DNA from: CAYNNP01 sp964398215
GTDB lineage: Bacteria > Planctomycetota > Planctomycetia > Pirellulales > Pirellulaceae
Assembly (NCBI GenBank): GCA_964398215.1
Contig: CAYNNP010000264.1
Location: 1 to 8,841, forward strand
Reading direction: 5' to 3'
Length of the DNA stretch: 8,841 nt
In this document: positions 6,383 through 8,841 of the stretch, in pieces
Layout of the letters: each line of letters begins with the position of its first letter
How positions within the stretch are numbered: the stretch's first letter is position 1
The notes under the pieces: generated by a model
Database searches by the model: none
Told to the model about the DNA's origin: nothing
The model's input: only the letters and a program-made list of their open reading frames with translations
Position numbers and translations under genes: made by a program

Positions 6383-7996
6383 TCATTCGGATTCCGGCAT
6401 TGTCTTCGAGCGTGCGATCTTGATGCCCAAGAAGCCATACAACATCGTCATGAATGGGCTGATGATGTTGAAGAAACAGAACGGTGCGTAGGCGATCGTT
6501 GCAACACCTAGAACTGAGCTCTGTGCCGCACCGCAGGTGTTCCACGGGATTAGCACAGACGTGACCGTCGCAGCGTCCTCTAAAGTACGGCTCAGGTTTT
6601 CGGGAGCAAGTCCACGATCCTCGAAAGCTTCACGGTACATTCGGCCAGGAACCACAATCGCCAAATACTGATCCGACGCTGTCGCATTGACGAATAAACA
6701 AGTTCCTGTGGTTGTTGCCACCAAGGATCCATCGCTTTTCGCAAATCGAATCAATGGTTCGGTGATCCTGCGCAAAAGCCCTGTTGCTTCCATGATCCCA
6801 CCGAAACACATCGCCGTGATGATCAGCCAAATGGTGTTCAGCATTCCCGCCATGCCTTTGCCCTTGAGCAAACTTGCCGCAGAAAGCTTTGCCTCTAGCT
6901 CTGGAAATTCCGCCTCAAGCGTTTCTCCCGAAGCAACAAACGATTCCATTGTCAGTTCGGGATCGTTCACTTGTGCGCGAGCAGCTGCAAGCTTTTTCTC
7001 GTCCAGTTCCGCCTGCCATGCAGCCGCCTGTTCCGCCGAAACTGCCCGGGTCTCGCCTGCCATCGAATTCGTAAAAGCGGCATACGACTTTTTTAAGTAC
7101 GAATCTTCGTCTGCCATTCCGGAGACATTTGCGACCACGGTTGGCTGGAAGACAATCGCAAACACGCCACCAAGTACCGCGCCCACCAACAATGCTGCAA
7201 CCGCGTCCACTTTACGCAGAACCATTACCAATACGACGACTGGAACAAGAAACAGGACTGGACTGAGCGTATCGAATTGCGACGCGACCTCTGCTTTTAA
7301 ATACGATGTGTCTGCACCAATGGATCCCACATCGGTGCCATAACCAATCGCTAGATAGATAGCACAAGCGATTACGAAACTGGGGACCGTCGTCCATAAC
7401 ATGTACTTGATGTGTCCAAACAAATCCGTCTCGGCCATCGCCGCGGCAAGGTTGGTTGTGTCCGACAGCGGCGAAATCTTGTCGCCAAAATAAGCGCCCG
7501 AAATGATCGCTCCGGCCGTCAAAGGCAAACTGACACCTAGCGCAGTTCCAATTCCAAACAGTGCCAATCCAACCGTCGCGACGGTGGACCACGAACTGCC
7601 TGTCGCAACAGAGACAATCGCGCAGATGATCGCGGAAGCAAACAAAAAAATCTGCGGGTTCAGGATCTCTAATCCATAGTAAATCATTGCGGGTACGATT
7701 CCACTAATCATCCAAGTACCAGCAAGTGATCCGATCAAAAGCAAAATCAACATGGCCGTCAGCGCCGAGCCAATCGCTTTTTCAATTCCTTTGGACATTT
7801 GCGCGAACGGAATTTTGTAAAACAATCCCACCGCAGCAGCGATCGCTGCCGACATCAACAACGCGATCTGGTTGGGCCCATACGAAGAGTCTTCACCATA
7901 GAGATACACATTGGCACTCAATAATCCGATCAGCGATACGATGGGTATCAACGCCGCCAGTAAATTAGGAGAGGCGGCGGGTTTGTCGTTGCTCAT
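6383..7996 (-). CDS. nhaC: NhaC-family Na+/H+ antiporter with hydrophilic insertion
   Basis: The product is 537 residues, an inner-membrane secondary transporter that would exchange internal Na+ for external H+ (some relatives exchange substrates such as malate/lactate or arginine/ornithine). About eleven or more hydrophobic segments are visible. Family landmarks are GTWMISGIVPAMIYYG (93-108), ATGSSWSTVATVG (131-143), SGAYFGDKISPLSDTTN (166-182), CFGGIMEATGLL (397-408), FVNATASDQYLAIVVPGRMY (435-454) and SVLIPWNTCGAAQSSVLGV (480-498). Typical NhaC proteins are around 460 residues; the excess lies mainly in a charged, Ala/Glu-rich block at about 313-372, between two membrane segments. The start at 7996 is the first Met and gives a normal short polar N-terminus; the ribosome-binding site is weak. 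A TTGACA-type promoter lies upstream. The gene is divergent from the parvulin gene. Substrate specificity is inferred from family only. Confidence 0.92.
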   Translation of the reverse strand: MSNDKPAASPNLLAALIPIVSLIGLLSANVYLYGEDSSYGPNQIALLMSAAIAAAVGLFYKIPFAQMSKGIEKAIGSALTAMLILLLIGSLAGTWMISGIVPAMIYYGLEILNPQIFLFASAIICAIVSVATGSSWSTVATVGLALFGIGTALGVSLPLTAGAIISGAYFGDKISPLSDTTNLAAAMAETDLFGHIKYMLWTTVPSFVIACAIYLAIGYGTDVGSIGADTSYLKAEVASQFDTLSPVLFLVPVVVLVMVLRKVDAVAALLVGAVLGGVFAIVFQPTVVANVSGMADEDSYLKKSYAAFTNSMAGETRAVSAEQAAAWQAELDEKKLAAARAQVNDPELTMESFVASGETLEAEFPELEAKLSAASLLKGKGMAGMLNTIWLIITAMCFGGIMEATGLLRRITEPLIRFAKSDGSLVATTTGTCLFVNATASDQYLAIVVPGRMYREAFEDRGLAPENLSRTLEDAATVTSVLIPWNTCGAAQSSVLGVATIAYAPFCFFNIISPFMTMLYGFLGIKIARSKTMPESE

Positions 7997-8031
7997 GAAC
8001 GGCTCGCGGTTTGCAGGATTTGTATCGGCTC

Positions 8032-8059
8032 ATTCTTCATGCTCAGAAAACGTTGTCAA
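8032..8059 (-). promoter_or_regulatory. Candidate promoter for the NhaC-type antiporter
   Basis: On the - strand a perfect TTGACA (complement of 8054-8059) is followed after 16 bases by AAGAAT (complement of 8032-8037), which matches TATAAT at four of six positions. Transcription would begin near 8025, about 28 bases before the antiporter ATG. A 10-base palindrome lies 12 bases upstream of the -35 hexamer. The assignment rests on the general sigma70 consensus. Confidence 0.4.
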
Positions 8060-8071
8060 TTCGGCGGGCAG

Positions 8072-8081
8072 CAGTTAACTG
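8072..8081. promoter_or_regulatory. Perfect palindrome CAGTTAACTG, possible regulator-binding site
   Basis: The ten bases are perfectly self-complementary and centred 76-85 bases upstream of the antiporter start, just upstream of the candidate -35 hexamer. This is the usual place for an activator site. No flanking extension of the symmetry is seen beyond a possible G-T pair, so it may be chance. Confidence 0.3.
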
Positions 8082-8110
8082 TTCCCGTGTTGACGCAATA
8101 GCATGGGTTT

Positions 8111-8152
8111 GCGACCGACAAAGTAGCCCGAGAGAGATAAATCGGTAGCCGC
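8111..8152. repeat. Hairpin-forming intergenic stretch between nhaC and ppiC
   Basis: GCGACCGA (8111-8118) is complementary to TCGGT (8142-8146) plus CGC (8150-8152), leaving AGC as a bulge and a 23-base central loop containing GTAGCCC and an AGAGAGA tract. A second small palindrome, GACGA-A-TCGTC, follows at 8153-8163. The 293-base divergent region between the two genes has otherwise only a 62-codon - strand frame (8043-8231) that looks non-coding. The stretch may be a dispersed planctomycete intergenic repeat; that is an inference. Confidence 0.35.
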
Positions 8153-8289
8153 GACGAATCGTCAATGTAGCTGACTGAGGCACTCGAAAATTCACGCGGG
8201 GCTTTTCAAAACAGACATTCCTCGCCAACATGATAGGCTAGAAACTGAATTCTCTTGATCCGCTTGACCCAAAACCCCAAACAATTCTC

Positions 8290-8571
8290 ATGGCCACTGC
8301 TTCCGCACGACACATTTTGGTTGAACTAGAAGACGCTTGCCTGGAACTCAAAGAAAAGATCGAAGGCGGCATGGACTTTGGTGCCATTGCTGCTGAATTC
8401 TCTTCGTGCCCATCCGGCAAACAAGGCGGCAGCCTCGGATCATTTAGCCCCGGCCAAATGGTCAAAGAGTTTGACGAAGTCGTCTTTAGCGGAGAATTGA
8501 ACAAAGTTCACGGCCCCGTAAAAACTCAATTTGGTTACCACCTGATTGAAATAACAAGCCGCGAAGACTGA
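8290..8571 (+). CDS. ppiC: Parvulin-type peptidyl-prolyl cis-trans isomerase, PpiC-like
   Basis: The product is 93 residues, the same length as E. coli PpiC (parvulin 10), and essentially all of it is the catalytic domain. It speeds cis-trans isomerisation of peptide bonds before proline during protein folding. Key residues are visible: H8 in ARHILVE, C40 within SSCPSGKQGGSLG (38-50), M57 in GQM, F61 and F66 of the hydrophobic pocket, and H84 in TQFGYHLIEI (79-88). There is no signal peptide or membrane anchor, so it should act in the cytoplasm, unlike SurA or PrsA. No Shine-Dalgarno precedes the ATG at 8290, in line with the other genes here. It is a stand-alone gene, divergent from the antiporter, and has no clear partner downstream. 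Confidence 0.95.
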   Translation: MATASARHILVELEDACLELKEKIEGGMDFGAIAAEFSSCPSGKQGGSLGSFSPGQMVKEFDEVVFSGELNKVHGPVKTQFGYHLIEITSRED

Positions 8572-8603
8572 TTCGCAGCCCAACTGGCGACCACATCGGC
8601 GGG

Positions 8604-8620
8604 CCTGTTCAACAGGAGGT
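8604..8620 (+). promoter_or_regulatory. Short hairpin overlapping a perfect Shine-Dalgarno sequence
   Basis: CCTGTT (8604-8609) and AACAGG (8611-8616) form a perfect 6-base inverted repeat around one base. It overlaps AGGAGGT (8614-8620), the best Shine-Dalgarno match in the window, four bases before an ATG at 8624. The frame from that ATG is only 28 codons (to a TAA at 8708-8710), with four consecutive His codons, and I do not call it a gene. The hairpin lies 32 bases after the ppiC stop and lacks a T-run. Confidence 0.3.
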
Positions 8621-8630
8621 ACAATGGGGT

Positions 8631-8841
8631 TCACTGCTTGGCGATTTGTTCATCACCATCATGTAGCGCCTTGGTACCGAGAGTGGCAAGTTCGCCAAAC
8701 GCATCCGTAACATGAGTGAGTACTTGTTGTATTGGATGACTGACGACGCGTTCGTCAATGACAATTGGCTGAAAACCTATTGCATGGGTCGAAGCCGCCA
8801 AGATCCTCCGCAAACACCTCAACCCGTTTGTGCAGTATCGT
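8631..8841 (-). CDS. Possible C-terminal end of a hypothetical protein entering from the right edge
   Basis: On the - strand a frame is open from the window edge to a TGA (complement of 8631-8633), about 69 residues. Its last part, QPIVIDERVVSHPIQQVLTH and then DAFGELATLGTKALHDGDE, is protein-like in composition, and the codons favour G at the first position. The first 20 residues are less convincing. I recognise no family. It would converge on ppiC with a gap of 59 bases. The + strand alternative, a frame from ATG 8712 to the edge, looks less coding-like. Confidence 0.3.
   Translation of the reverse strand, partial: RYCTNGLRCLRRILAASTHAIGFQPIVIDERVVSHPIQQVLTHVTDAFGELATLGTKALHDGDEQIAKQ

Noticed and set aside
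6687..7343. 218-codon open frame on the + strand
   Set aside because: It is entirely antisense to the antiporter gene, whose family motifs are continuous on the - strand; its Ser/Ala/Thr-rich content is the mirror of that gene's codon pattern.
8043..8231. 62-codon open frame on the - strand between nhaC and ppiC
   Set aside because: It has no ribosome-binding site or recognisable domain, overlaps the hairpin region and the nhaC promoter area, and looks like translated intergenic repeat.

Overview
The window looks like an ordinary chromosomal stretch from a planctomycete, probably Rhodopirellula-like (Pirellulaceae). This is inferred from the kind of proteins present, the roughly 50% GC content, the general lack of Shine-Dalgarno sequences in front of clear genes, and palindromic intergenic DNA of a type I associate with those genomes. 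No database search was possible, so the taxon is a judgement. There are no rRNA or tRNA genes, insertion sequences, phage genes or CRISPR arrays that I can recognise.

Left part (1-2351, + strand): the C-terminal part of a small membrane protein enters from the left edge. It is followed by a 188-base gap holding a long imperfect palindrome, then two tandem FkbM-type SAM-dependent methyltransferases of different size. Such enzymes usually methylate sugars or other small molecules and often sit in surface-polysaccharide loci, but no glycosyltransferase is visible here to name a substrate.

Middle (2352-5481): a small soluble hypothetical protein on the - strand is divergent from a + strand pair. 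The pair is a beta-CASP metallo-beta-lactamase-fold protein (probable RNA nuclease) and, 24 bases downstream in the same frame, a FAD-dependent amine-oxidase/protoporphyrinogen-oxidase-like enzyme. The 220-base divergent region contains a strong bulged hairpin.

Right part (5502-8841): on the - strand an NhaC-type Na+/H+ antiporter with an unusual hydrophilic insertion precedes a GNAT-like acetyltransferase, which converges on the FAD enzyme. A 293-base divergent region then leads to a short + strand parvulin prolyl isomerase very like E. coli PpiC. It contains a plausible nhaC promoter, a perfect 10-base palindrome and a second hairpin-forming stretch. The last 270 bases are ambiguous: a weak open frame on the - strand may be the end of a gene entering from the right.

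I do not see a convincing new biological system. The items most worth a second look are the palindromic element at 360-422, the insertion in the antiporter, the small hypothetical protein at 2352-2657, and the hairpin in the divergent promoter region.
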